A DNA stretch of 64,000 nucleotides from positions 868,001 through 932,000 of the forward strand of contig NC_013081.1 of NCBI RefSeq assembly GCF_000142805.1, in the 5' to 3' direction. Positions 1-8,915 of this stretch are shown in pieces (within the stretch, counting starts at the first letter, position 1; the number at the start of each line of letters is the position of its first letter). Origin of the DNA: Lachancea thermotolerans CBS 6340. Lineage: Eukaryota; Ascomycota; Saccharomycetes; Saccharomycetales; Saccharomycetaceae. Both the position numbers and the translations under genes were made by a program. The notes under the pieces were generated by a model. The model saw nothing but the letters and a program-made list of their open reading frames with translations, did not search any database and was not told the DNA's origin.

Positions 1-224
1 ACCTTCCAGGCGTTGAGGGTGGCAAAGAGCTGCAATCCAAACTTGGCACCAACATTGAGTACTTTGCTGCTCCTGTGCAAATGCTCAGAGGCGACGTTGT
101 GCGGGTTGACGTCGACTGGGTAGATGGCTTGAGCGATGAGGAGAAGAAGGCTATCAAGATCTGTCTCGAAGAATTGGACAAGAACGTTCAAAAGGGCAAG
201 CGTTTCGTACAGAGCAAACTGTGA
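1..224 (+). CDS. MDH3: Peroxisomal malate dehydrogenase, C-terminal part (cut by window edge)
   Basis: This is the last 73 codons of a gene that begins outside the window; the open frame starts at base 3 and stops at 222-224. The fragment contains the NIEYFAAPV strand and the helix ending KNVQKGKRF, which match the C-terminus of yeast malate dehydrogenase as I remember it. It ends in SKL, a perfect type 1 peroxisomal targeting signal, which picks out Mdh3 rather than the mitochondrial or cytosolic isozymes. The enzyme interconverts malate and oxaloacetate with NAD(H) in peroxisomes, serving NADH re-export during fatty-acid oxidation and the glyoxylate cycle. Synteny agrees: in S. cerevisiae MDH3, MRK1 and THI3 are neighbours on one strand in this same order. 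Confidence 0.93.
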   Translation, partial: LPGVEGGKELQSKLGTNIEYFAAPVQMLRGDVVRVDVDWVDGLSDEEKKAIKICLEELDKNVQKGKRFVQSKL

Positions 225-702
225 ATACGGTTAGCCGGTCGAGTATCTAAATTTGTATGTACTTCGGAGAAGATGCTGGTTTTTAGTACCATACCTCTTA
301 TCCTGTAAAGTCCGCACAACGTGGGGACGGGAACGACTTCGGGAAAACAGGCTTTCGAAACTTCCGTAGTATGCGGCGCCTAGTTCCCTGCCTGCACCTG
401 AGTTCCGGAACCCTCTTCCCGAGCTCCGACATCCACACCTTCTCCCAGTGAGCTCTCCACTTAGTCCGCTCTTGGCCGTATTCTTATCATCTATAACGGC
501 CCGCGTTTCCCCAGAAGTTAGAACAGTTGCATCCCCGCAAGCTGGATATTTGAAAATACAATGGGGGAGGGATATAAAAAGAGACAATACCACGGCGGTT
601 AACAAGAAGAAGAACCTAGAGTTAACAAACCAGCAGATTTGGCCCAGAAACTGACCCAAATATCGCTAAAAACAACAAAACACCTGGTTCTTGATAGCTG
701 CG
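225..702. other. Intergenic region between MDH3 and the small unknown gene
   Basis: No gene is supported here. The only notable element is a TATA box near the right end; overlapping small reading frames on both strands have no protein-like character. Confidence 0.6.
573..580 (+). promoter_or_regulatory. TATA box of the small unknown gene
   Basis: TATAAAAA lies about 123 bases before the ATG at 703. That is normal yeast spacing and supports the unrecognised gene being transcribed. Confidence 0.5.
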
Positions 703-1083
703 ATGAGCGAGCTTTTGCGTAGGATTACCCGGCAGATCTCACCCCACCACAACCCCGAAGGCATCACATGGGGGAAATCCAGAGCTTTACTAGACCAGGC
801 AAGACAGAGCACTGTCGCCCAAGTTAGCAAGGGTTGCCAAAAGGACATGCTGGCCACGGCCCTCGCGGCAAAACTGGCAGATGAGTTCAAAGAGGAGGTG
901 GTGCACGTTGAACGAGCAGCGGCGGATCCGCCACGGCCCCGCAAGATTAACTCCAAGAGGTCCGAGCGACCTGAAGAAATCAAGCCTCAGGACAAGCGCA
1001 AATCACGGGCACGGCTGACGTCGTCCCGAGTTGCTGAGCTGGTGCAGAGAGCCAGCGGCACAGAGGAAGGTATGTATGCATGA
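703..1083 (+). CDS. Small unrecognised basic protein, possible 3' intron
   Basis: I do not recognise this gene. The ATG at 703 opens a 126-codon frame. The product is rich in Lys, Arg, Glu and Ala. Its N-terminus (MSELLRRITRQISPHH) is basic and could be amphipathic, as in a mitochondrial presequence, but it contains a Glu. The middle is charged and looks helical. Seven codons before the stop lies GTATGT (1070-1075), an exact yeast 5' splice site. An AGCTAAC branch-like sequence (1152-1158) and several AG sites follow, so the true C-terminus may lie on a second exon before about 1300. Without splicing the protein ends GTEEGMYA. The gene sits between MDH3 and the GSK3 kinase, where S. cerevisiae has no gene that I recall. 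Function unknown. Confidence 0.55.
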   Translation: MSELLRRITRQISPHHNPEGITWGKSRALLDQARQSTVAQVSKGCQKDMLATALAAKLADEFKEEVVHVERAAADPPRPRKINSKRSERPEEIKPQDKRKSRARLTSSRVAELVQRASGTEEGMYA

Positions 1084-1226
1084 GGGTTCAAGAAACAGTC
1101 GCGAATGAAAGCGGAACAGAGAGCAGACAGGAACAAGGATGACGCAGGAGTAGCTAACGGCGCGTATATTCGAAGGACGGCGAAACAGCGGCCAAAACAT
1201 GTTGCAAAATGCGTGACTACTAGCAG
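1070..1226 (+). other. Candidate intron in the small unknown gene
   Basis: GTATGT at 1070-1075 matches the yeast 5' splice consensus exactly. The best branch-point candidate, AGCTAAC at 1152-1158, matches TACTAAC at only 5 of 7 bases. Possible acceptors are AG at 1174-1175, 1187-1188 and 1225-1226; the last is drawn here. None gives an obviously protein-like long second exon, so this remains a candidate only. Confidence 0.3.
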
Positions 1227-1856
1227 GGTTTGGAAGAGGCGTTACGGCGCCGATTCATGGAGGAACAAGGACTGGCGGGCCTAGAACGCGGCCGGGCTGT
1301 CGGAATCACGTGGGCGTATTATATAACGTGTGCATTTGAGTCACGTGTTCATACTGCCCCCCGCGTCCTTTCCTTTGAGCCCTGTATTTCGTCAGGCACG
1401 GCAAATTTTTTGCTTCACGTGAGGCTGTCGGGGCTAGATTGTGTCGCGTGTGACAGCGTCGTTGGGCTTCCTGTCCGGAGAAATGGCCCCGCCTGAAGCT
1501 GGAAAAATTTGTGGGAAAGACGGGACAAGTGAAACGCCCCTGGCGCAATGTTGACATGTATTTGACACCTGTATCGGACACCACAAGTGACGGGATAATA
1601 CCGTTTAAGAATACTTAGCTTGCAGAGTGGCATACGAAGGCGACAAAGAGCGTATTTAGTTTTGTCCCAAGCCAGAGGTCCTCTTGAAATCTGTTGTCGA
1701 TCCCTTCCATCGTGCGTTTGCTAGTGTGACTCGCGCAGGCTGTTGATCTGACACACGCTGAACGCCACCCGTTAGCGAGCTGCTAGGCTTTCCCGTTCAC
1801 CCCCCCCCCTTCTTCTCCAGCACGTTCCACTCATTTCTCGCGTTTGTTGCGCCAAC
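1084..1856. promoter_or_regulatory. GSK3 kinase promoter region with three CACGTG boxes
   Basis: Three CACGTG hexamers occur within 115 bases (1307-1312, 1342-1347, 1416-1421). All are preceded by T, and the first two match the Cbf1 motif RTCACGTG. A TATATAA-like stretch lies at 1319-1326, between the first two. A run of about 10 cytosines at 1799-1809 lies just ahead of the kinase start. The left part may hold the second exon of the small gene. Confidence 0.45.
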
Positions 1857-2957
1857 ATGGAGATACAAGCAATTACTAACAGTAGCATAGTCCACAAACA
1901 GGTTTTCGAAGGTCACAGCCATGCGAAGCAGGACCGCGAGCAGGACACGATCACAATCTCATACCCCGCCACCGAGGTGGTGGGGCACGGGTCCTTTGGC
2001 GTCGTGTTCACCACGCAGGTGCGCGAGACCGGCGACCGCGTGGCAATCAAGAAGGTGCTGCAGGACCGCCGCTTCAAGAACCGTGAGCTTGAAGTCATGA
2101 AGCAGCTGCAGCACCCTCAAGTCGTGGACCTAAAGTACTACTTCTACGAGACAGACCCTCAGGGCGAGGTCTACCTGAACTTAATCCTCGAGTTCATGCC
2201 CCAATCGCTGTACCAACGGTTGCGCCACTTTGTCTCGCAGCGATCCAACATGCCGCGCATCGAGATAAAGCTGTACATGTACCAACTGGCCAAGTGTCTC
2301 AACTACCTGCACAAGCATGCAGCTGTCTGTCACCGCGACATCAAGCCGCAAAACCTATTGGTGGACCCCGAGACGTATGCGCTCAAACTCTGCGACTTCG
2401 GCAGCGCGAAACAGCTGAAGCCCTCCGAGCCCAACGTCTCCTACATCTGCTCGCGCTACTACCGTGCTCCTGAACTCATTTTCGGCGCTACCAACTACAC
2501 AGTTCAGATCGACATTTGGTCCAGCGGATGTGTCATGGCGGAGCTTATTCTGGGCCAGCCTATGTTTCCCGGAGAAAGTGGCATTGATCAACTTGTGGAG
2601 ATCATCAAGATCCTGGGCACTCCAACAAAACAAGAGATCTGTTCCATGAATCCCAACTACATGGAACACAAGTTCCCGCAAATACGGCCCATTCCTTTAG
2701 CCAAGGTTTTCAAACGCGAAGATCAAGAGACCATACAGCTCTTATCAGATGTTCTGCGATACAACCCTACCGAAAGGTTTACGGCGTTGCAGTGCTTGTG
2801 CTCGCCTTACTTTGACGAGCTGCGCAGCACCACTGACCCAGAGCTTGCGTCTGTGGTTAGCAACTTAAGACTGATGGAGTTCTGCGATGAATACGAATTC
2901 GATACCCTGACACCGGAAGAAGCCAAGGTGATTAAGCAGCGGCTTCAGCCTTCATAG
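1857..2957 (+). CDS. MRK1: GSK3-family serine/threonine kinase (Mrk1/Rim11)
   Basis: A 366-residue glycogen synthase kinase 3 homologue that is nearly all kinase domain. Visible landmarks are the Gly-rich loop GHGSFG (residues 43-48), the ATP-binding Lys in VAIKK (Lys65), HRDIKPQN with catalytic Asp161, DFG at 180-182 and the GSK3 activation loop [12 protein letters not shown], whose Tyr196 is the conserved autophosphorylation site. Length is close to Rim11 (370 residues). Yeast homologues phosphorylate Ume6/Ime1 during entry into meiosis and stress-responsive factors. RIM11 and MRK1 are ohnologues, so a pre-duplication yeast should have one gene; the MDH3 and THI3 neighbours point to the MRK1 locus. 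There is no sign of the 5' intron known in S. cerevisiae MRK1. The ATG at 1857 gives a start that aligns with Rim11. Confidence 0.93.
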   Translation: MEIQAITNSSIVHKQVFEGHSHAKQDREQDTITISYPATEVVGHGSFGVVFTTQVRETGDRVAIKKVLQDRRFKNRELEVMKQLQHPQVVDLKYYFYETDPQGEVYLNLILEFMPQSLYQRLRHFVSQRSNMPRIEIKLYMYQLAKCLNYLHKHAAVCHRDIKPQNLLVDPETYALKLCDFGSAKQLKPSEPNVSYICSRYYRAPELIFGATNYTVQIDIWSSGCVMAELILGQPMFPGESGIDQLVEIIKILGTPTKQEICSMNPNYMEHKFPQIRPIPLAKVFKREDQETIQLLSDVLRYNPTERFTALQCLCSPYFDELRSTTDPELASVVSNLRLMEFCDEYEFDTLTPEEAKVIKQRLQPS

Positions 2958-3597
2958 GCGAGGAGCCCCCCTATGAAGTCCCACTACCACCTCATGTTCG
3001 TGACGCATGACATGCCAAGTAAAAAAAATAACGACGCCTACGATCTCCCTACATATTAATCCACGTGACTAAAATTTCCACGTGCCGAGTTATAATTGTG
3101 GTAACAGGACGTGACCCTCTGAGTGGCAGCAAATCGTCTGGAATGACATATAGTAAAGCTGTTCCCATGAGCTGCTGGAGCCTAACGGGTCCTCAAATTT
3201 GGCAGCTTGGGACACCAATTCATCGGTGCGCATCCTCGTTCATGAACTTTTAGAACCCTTCTTTTTGGCTTATTTTAAATGAGGAAACTAGCATACTCTC
3301 ACAATTTATGACGGCGTCGTTTGTTGGTGGGTTGGCCATGATCGTCAGAGCTGCGCCAGGTGCCACCCTCAGAACAAGACGTTGGAACAGTGTTGATGGC
3401 AAGCAATTCTAAAACGAATAGCTAGCATTGCAAGACCAACCGCCTTCTGTACTCTCACGCATTCTGAGTCCTCTGTTGTAGGAAAATTTGTAATTGCTAT
3501 AAAACTATTTGCACATCACAATGATAAAGTGTTCCATCCGTGTAGGCCAGCCTTTTTGTTTTACACGGCTCTGGCGTGCGTATGTGTTCCTTCAAAT
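2958..3597. other. Intergenic region between convergent kinase and reductase genes
   Basis: This is the shared 3' region of two convergent genes. It contains no supported gene. A-rich and T-rich stretches presumably carry the transcript ends. Confidence 0.6.
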
Positions 3598-4680
3598 TCA
3601 ATCGGAAGAACCGAATTCTAGGATCTGCTTGGCAGCGTCGTGAATGGTAACCTCGAGAGGCTTGAACTCAATCCCAGTAAGCTTGCAGGTCTCGTCATTG
3701 TTGTAGTAGAAACCAGCAGCCAGGGCCTTTTCATTGTCCTCAATACCACCCTTTGAGATCTTGCCTCTCAATTCAGGGAACTTCTTGTTGAGCACATCGA
3801 GGACGCGCTGCATGTTGAAGCGCGCATTTTTGTAGTTGTGCTGCTTGACACCAGTACCATTCACTGGAAAGAGTCTCTTGCCGGCGAGCTTTTCGTTGCG
3901 TAGGGGCAAGACGTGTAGCAGCGCAACATCGCGCACATCACAGCCAATACCGTTTGGCGTGTCGAATGGACCCTTGAAGTCAGGCGTGGTTTTTAGCGCC
4001 TGGTTAATGAGTTCTGCGGAGGTGTTCAAGACGCCACGCTTTACGCTAGAATCAAACATCTGAGGACCCCAGACGTATGGTGGGCACACGGTAGTGAGGG
4101 TGAATGGCACCTCGCTCTCGTGCTTCTTCATAAAGGTCCATGCAGACTCCTCAGCGAGCTTCTTGGAGGCAATGTAGGCAGAAAGCTCGTTGCCCTTGGC
4201 CTTCTCCCAGGTGGTTGGATTCCACGTGGCCTCAGTGTGGATGAAGTTCGCATCGCCTTCGTGGTCGAAGTCCATGATAGAGGCGAACGACGACGTGATC
4301 ACGAAACGCTTGACCTTCTTGCCGAGCGTCAAACTGGTCTCCAAGATGTTCTTAGTACCTTGTGTCGCAGGGATCAGGTATGCCTCCTCAGTGCTCTGGT
4401 CGTGGCCGAAAGAGAAGTTCGAAGCTGTGTGCAGCACATGCTGGATATCTGGATACTTCTTGAAAACGTCATTAAACGCACCGCTCTTAGTGATGTCGGG
4501 GACAATTTCGACCTCCAATTGTGCGTATGGGTACAGTTTCTTGAACGACTCCTTGACCTGGTCGGCCTTGTCTTGAGATCTCGCGGTCCCGATGACGTGG
4601 TATTTCTCAGAGAGAAGCACGTCCAAGACGTGCAGGGCAATGAATCCATTGCATCCGGTAACTAGTACTTTTTCATCCAT
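3598..4680 (-). CDS. GRE2-family NADPH-dependent carbonyl/methylglyoxal reductase
   Basis: A 360-residue short-chain dehydrogenase of the extended dihydroflavonol-reductase type. The Rossmann start VTGCNGFIALHV (residues 7-18) carries the glycine motif, and YIASK supplies the catalytic Tyr and Lys. S. cerevisiae has four relatives (GRE2, ARI1, YGL039W, YDR541C) that reduce aldehydes and ketones such as methylglyoxal and isovaleraldehyde with NADPH in the cytosol; which one is closest cannot be decided by eye. The gene lies between MRK1 and THI3, which are adjacent in S. cerevisiae, so it was inserted here or lost there. A TATA box at 4749-4756 fits a stress-inducible gene. C-terminus FGSSD, with no targeting signal. 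Confidence 0.85.
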   Translation of the reverse strand: MDEKVLVTGCNGFIALHVLDVLLSEKYHVIGTARSQDKADQVKESFKKLYPYAQLEVEIVPDITKSGAFNDVFKKYPDIQHVLHTASNFSFGHDQSTEEAYLIPATQGTKNILETSLTLGKKVKRFVITSSFASIMDFDHEGDANFIHTEATWNPTTWEKAKGNELSAYIASKKLAEESAWTFMKKHESEVPFTLTTVCPPYVWGPQMFDSSVKRGVLNTSAELINQALKTTPDFKGPFDTPNGIGCDVRDVALLHVLPLRNEKLAGKRLFPVNGTGVKQHNYKNARFNMQRVLDVLNKKFPELRGKISKGGIEDNEKALAAGFYYNNDETCKLTGIEFKPLEVTIHDAAKQILEFGSSD

Positions 4681-4748
4681 TTTCGCTATATTGTGGGTTG
4701 ATACAATTAATCAGTATCCAGTTGCTCAAACCTTCTAGCATTGTCCAC

Positions 4749-4756
4749 TATTTATA
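4749..4756 (-). promoter_or_regulatory. TATA box of the GRE2-family gene
   Basis: TATAAATA on the minus strand, about 70 bases before the ATG at 4680. Confidence 0.5.
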
Positions 4757-5415
4757 CCTCAATATTAGGTGTTTTGCTGCACGCGGGGATTCTTGCGTTT
4801 GCCAACACGGAAGCGGGATGCATGATAAGATTATTAATTCCTAAGAACTCACAAACGCAATGCCTCTTCAGTACTTCCACAACTACACTGCATTGAGCTT
4901 CCCGCAGCCGCGAAGAATTGCTCGCTTTGACATAGCCCGCTTTTGCAGCTGACGGAAATGTCGCGATGGTTACGAGCTTCCTCGAATGTTCTACGATATG
5001 CTGCTGCTTACAATAAAATGATCGCCAACAAATTAATTTATAATCACACGTCATTGAAATGGCCAGGTAGTTTGGTAAAATGGTGCTGCCCGTAAGGACA
5101 GAGGTAGCGTCTTAGTGTGTAGTAGTGTGAGCATCGTAAGAAAGGTGAGACAAGAAATATGTTAAAACGTCTACGACATATGGGTGCCACGGTTGTGCGC
5201 CTTCATTGATGGCAGCTTTTGGGTTTCCAGCAGTGCCGTTGAAACAGCACTGTAGGAATTGTGTCGTTGCAACGATGTTAGGGCGTAGAGCGTGCTTAGT
5301 AAGGGAGAGGAAAGCTATCTTTGCGCCGCGGTTGTTGTACATTGGCAAGTAGATACCTGTTTTTCACAGTAACACCGGCACGATGGAAAATAGGGATTAG
5401 TCCCGAACAAACAAG

Positions 5416-5538
5416 CTACATGTATTTGTTACGGCCAGTGGGCTCGGGGAAGGCTGAAAGGACAGGGCTAAGATGAAACATCTTCTGAACCTGTTGCTCG
5501 AACGCGTCACGGTTGATGGCATATCGAAAACTTGGATT
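5416..5538 (-). pseudogene. Possible C-terminal relic of an unidentified gene
   Basis: A 40-codon open stretch on the minus strand ends at TAG (5416-5418) and reads like a globular protein end: RDAFEQQVQKMF, then PVLSAFPEP, then GRNKYM. No start codon lies at a sensible place, and the sequence upstream is not protein-like in any frame. A stretch this short could arise by chance, so the call is weak. Confidence 0.2.
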
Positions 5539-6176
5539 TTAGAATGGGTTACAGAGCACGAATAGCGCGCAGCGCGATCGCGTGCGAAAGAGTCGCTTTA
5601 TGGCTTGCCCCCCTCACTCAAACCATAGCAGTGTGTTCTGGAGTGGAATGAACTCTGGATGAAATTAACTTGCAAAGCTGCGAGGGCTTTGCGCAATTGC
5701 CGGTTGCGAGTTCATGGCACTGCAGAACTCACATGCTCAAGACCTGACCCACCCAAACTGCGTGTGCGATTGATGGAGCTCTTGCAGGGGCGATGCCAGC
5801 CCTCATCGCGCGCGGCAAACGCTTCCCGTGCTAAAGCTCAGAAACTCGCTTTTTTTTCACGTTCAGGCTGATGGTCTCGGTCGATGTCTGAAATTTCATA
5901 ATAGAGTTAAAATGGTCAACTCTTAGAGTTCGAATACCGCCGTACTGAAAAAGACCGAAGAACAAGGCGAATTCACGGTATCAGTGGCCTCAAGACGCTG
6001 TACTCGATTGCGGCAGCTTGTTAAGTCTTGACTCAAGCCTACACCTTGCTTCTGAAGTACCTCGTGGAGGTCTTGAAAACGCTAAGAGTGCAGCGCGGTA
6101 GGTCAGTACACACTGTTGACCGAGTTGGCAAGTTCCACGCCAGCCAGTGGGGGCCACAGTGCAGCTCAGATAAATT

Positions 6177-8000
6177 ATGTGCGTGAACTACGCCTACGAG
6201 TGCGGACTGCCGCCAGAGATTCCTCTGGCCCAGTATATGCTACATAGACTGCGGCAGCTGGGCATCGCTACTATATTCGGGGTCCCAGGTGGATTCAATG
6301 TGCCCTTGTTGCGCGAGATATGCAATGTACCGCAGATGAAATGGGCGGGAAACACTAACGAACTTAACGCGGCATACGCTGCTGACGGATACTCGCGCAT
6401 AAAGCACCTAGCGTGCCTCGTGACAACGTTTGGCGTTGGCGAGCTGTCCGCCGTCAATGGCGTCGCCGGCTCCTTTGCAGAGCACGTTGGGCTCTTGCAT
6501 TTCGTCGGGATGCCACCTCTGGCCGCGCAAAGGAGGCGGCTTCTTTTGCATCATACTTTGGGAAATGGAAATTATAAAGTTTTCCATCGACTAGGAAGCG
6601 ACGTTACACAATACACATCAGTTCTAACTGACACCGAAACTTGCTCTAAAGAAGTTGACAAATGCATATCCATAGCTTTCACGAAGCAGAGGCCCGTGTA
6701 CTTGGGAGTACCCACTAACATAAGTGACACGCTGGTGAGCTCCGCTCTCCTGAACATCCCGTTAGATCTTTCTGCTCACGAAGGCAACACCGAGGTGCAA
6801 GAGGACTTTGTGAATGCGATTCTCAGTGCAATGTACAAATGCAGAAGTCCTGCGATTGTTGTTGATGCATGTGTTTCGAGACACAATGTGGTAGCAGAGG
6901 TCAGACAATTAGTGGAGCTTACTCAGTTTCCTGTTTTTTGCACCCCGATGGGGAAGGGGGCCATCAACGAGCATCATCCTCGGTTCGGCGGCACATTCGT
7001 GGGGTCGATATCCCCACCACAAGTGCGTGAGGTGGTTGACTTCAGTGATTTTGTCCTCGTCGTAGGCGCTTTGTTGTCAGACTTCAACAGCAGCTCATTT
7101 CACTTTGCGTACAAAGCAAAAAACACCGCGCTTTTGTTTTCTAGCTATGCGAGGCTAAAAAATGCCATGTATCCAGACCTCGAGCTGAAGACAGCGCTCC
7201 GCGTGCTTCTAACAAAGTTAGATCCCTCGAAGCTAAGGTATAGGCCAGAGGAGGTCCCCGAGGTTATAAGGCCAAAGATCAAACTTATGAGCAACGTGCC
7301 CCTTCGGCAGGAGTGGGTCTGGAATCAAATAAGCAACTGGTTTCGCGAAGGTGACATCGTGATAACGGAAACCGGTACATCTGCTTTTGGTGTCAATCAA
7401 AGCAAGTTTCCAAACAACACCAGGTGCATAACCCAGGCTTTATGGGGATCTGTCGGGTACTCTGTAGGAGCTTGCCTTGGCGCCTCTTTTGCAGCAAGGG
7501 AAGAAGGAAACAATTCGCGAGTCATTCTGTTTGTAGGAGACGGTGCGCTACAGTTAACAGTCCAGGAGTTATCCACAATGATAAGATGGGGACTGAAGCC
7601 CATAATTTTCGTGATGAACAACAGTGGATACACAATCGACAGATTACTGCACAGAAAATCCAACGCAGGGTATCATGATATCCAAGCTTGGGATAACCTA
7701 AAACTTTTGCCCCTGTTCGGAGCTTTAGATTACGATACTCGTGTGGTCAAAACCGTGGGTGACTTCCTCGGTCTTGTCAGTGATCCAGGTTTTGCTCTAA
7801 ACAACAAAATTAAAATGGTGGAAGTTGTTTTGCCACCAATGGACGCGCCACCTGCCTTGATGGACAAGTGGCTGGTGGACGATAATGATGAGGAGGTTGG
7901 CAGCGAAGATACCAACGGGTGGCAATCGTCCAAGCGCATCAAGCTGGACTCACAGCCTAGCGTTGACAGCCTCGCGAGCATGGATAGTCTAGATATTTAA
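6177..8000 (+). CDS. THI3: Thi3-like thiamine pyrophosphate sensor (pyruvate decarboxylase fold)
   Basis: A 607-residue pyruvate-decarboxylase-like protein, the same size as Thi3 (609) and about 45 longer than Pdc1. The TPP-binding motif is intact, GDGALQ from Gly454 to the NN at about 482-483, as is the cofactor Glu62 in GNTNELNAAYAADGY. The His pair of Pdc1 (His114/115) is kept as His125/126. The catalytic Asp28 of Pdc1 (GDFN) is Gly39 here (GGFN), and the Glu477 equivalent in GYTIE is Asp488 (GYTID). This fits a protein that senses TPP rather than decarboxylating efficiently. In S. cerevisiae Thi3 joins Thi2 and Pdc2 to activate thiamine genes when TPP is scarce. The extra C-terminal tail is acidic and then basic (SSKRIKLD), a possible nuclear localisation signal. 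Confidence 0.88.
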   Translation: MCVNYAYECGLPPEIPLAQYMLHRLRQLGIATIFGVPGGFNVPLLREICNVPQMKWAGNTNELNAAYAADGYSRIKHLACLVTTFGVGELSAVNGVAGSFAEHVGLLHFVGMPPLAAQRRRLLLHHTLGNGNYKVFHRLGSDVTQYTSVLTDTETCSKEVDKCISIAFTKQRPVYLGVPTNISDTLVSSALLNIPLDLSAHEGNTEVQEDFVNAILSAMYKCRSPAIVVDACVSRHNVVAEVRQLVELTQFPVFCTPMGKGAINEHHPRFGGTFVGSISPPQVREVVDFSDFVLVVGALLSDFNSSSFHFAYKAKNTALLFSSYARLKNAMYPDLELKTALRVLLTKLDPSKLRYRPEEVPEVIRPKIKLMSNVPLRQEWVWNQISNWFREGDIVITETGTSAFGVNQSKFPNNTRCITQALWGSVGYSVGACLGASFAAREEGNNSRVILFVGDGALQLTVQELSTMIRWGLKPIIFVMNNSGYTIDRLLHRKSNAGYHDIQAWDNLKLLPLFGALDYDTRVVKTVGDFLGLVSDPGFALNNKIKMVEVVLPPMDAPPALMDKWLVDDNDEEVGSEDTNGWQSSKRIKLDSQPSVDSLASMDSLDI

Positions 8001-8915
8001 GTAACATTAACGAGTGACGAGTAAAGCATAAGAGGGACGTCCACTAAGTCCCAAGTAATAAGAAGTGAATGTCATTTTCGAAACTCAGAAAGCCTCCAGG
8101 CATGCTGGTTTTATCTGGGTAGCAGTCTATTTTGATTTATAGGAAATATATCATGACCGGTGTCAATAGGCATTAGAAAAAACAAGCATTATCCAAAGAA
8201 ACAGGTGTTAAGGAAACCAAGCTCAAAGAACTCATCAAAGCTCATATAAGTTGGTTGGCTCCAGTTCATGCTTCAGGGTCCTTGTCAGAGGGATCACATG
8301 TCGTACAATCGTACTCAGTGATAATGTTTAGGAAAAACGTCGATATGAACTGTGACTACTGCGTGGGTAGCGGGCCAGTGAACACCCATCTAATCCGTGT
8401 TTAGGGTTATCGAAGAGTAGATGCAGACTTTTAAAGAGCACTTGAAGTTAACTAAATATTATCACTGAGAACGAACAAAAGGAAGCGCATCGCGTAGCTC
8501 CCCATCTACTGGGATGAAGAAAACCACATGGCAAAGAAACAGTTCTGAACCGCTTTGCCACTATCATGGCTCCATTAGTTCCACAGTTCTGTGGCTCTCT
8601 GGATTTATTCACCGGAACCTTATCATTACCCGGCCTCTAAAATATAAGGCAGGGGGGAAAGCAAATAAGAAAACCAAGTATAAACAAAATTAACACCAAG
8701 ATATTGACGGACATCGCAGGTTAAAATTGAGTTCGGAATTGGCGACCGACAGAGGTGAAGTAGGACCCAAAAACAAGATTCACTTGGCTAAAGGAGTAGG
8801 AATTACATAGGGACCGTTTCGAGAGCTTTCAGAGGCCGACTGAAACGAGATTTGCGTGGATTTTCACAGTTGCAGATCCGTTAAACGCATTCGGCACCAA
8901 TATTCGGCGAGAGGA
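8001..8915. other. Intergenic region upstream of AZF1
   Basis: About 0.9 kb with no supported gene. The AZF1 frame is open upstream of its ATG to a GTG at 8856, but no earlier in-frame ATG exists. A long leader is likely, as is common for yeast regulatory genes. Confidence 0.55.

Larger units (their letters stand above)
4681..6176. other. Long intergenic region upstream of THI3
   Basis: About 1.5 kb between divergent genes, unusually long for this window. Apart from the reductase TATA box and a 40-codon protein-like tail on the minus strand (5416-5538), no gene, tRNA or repeat could be supported. It may contain a decayed gene. Confidence 0.5.

Noticed and set aside
5925-5945. GTTCGAAT stretch resembling a tRNA T-loop
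   Set aside because: The base that must pair to close the loop is wrong and no acceptor stem can be drawn.
8730-8750. TTCGGAA sequence considered as a centromere CDEIII core
   Set aside because: Flanking bases do not match the CDEIII consensus, and there is no adjacent AT-rich element with a CDEI box.
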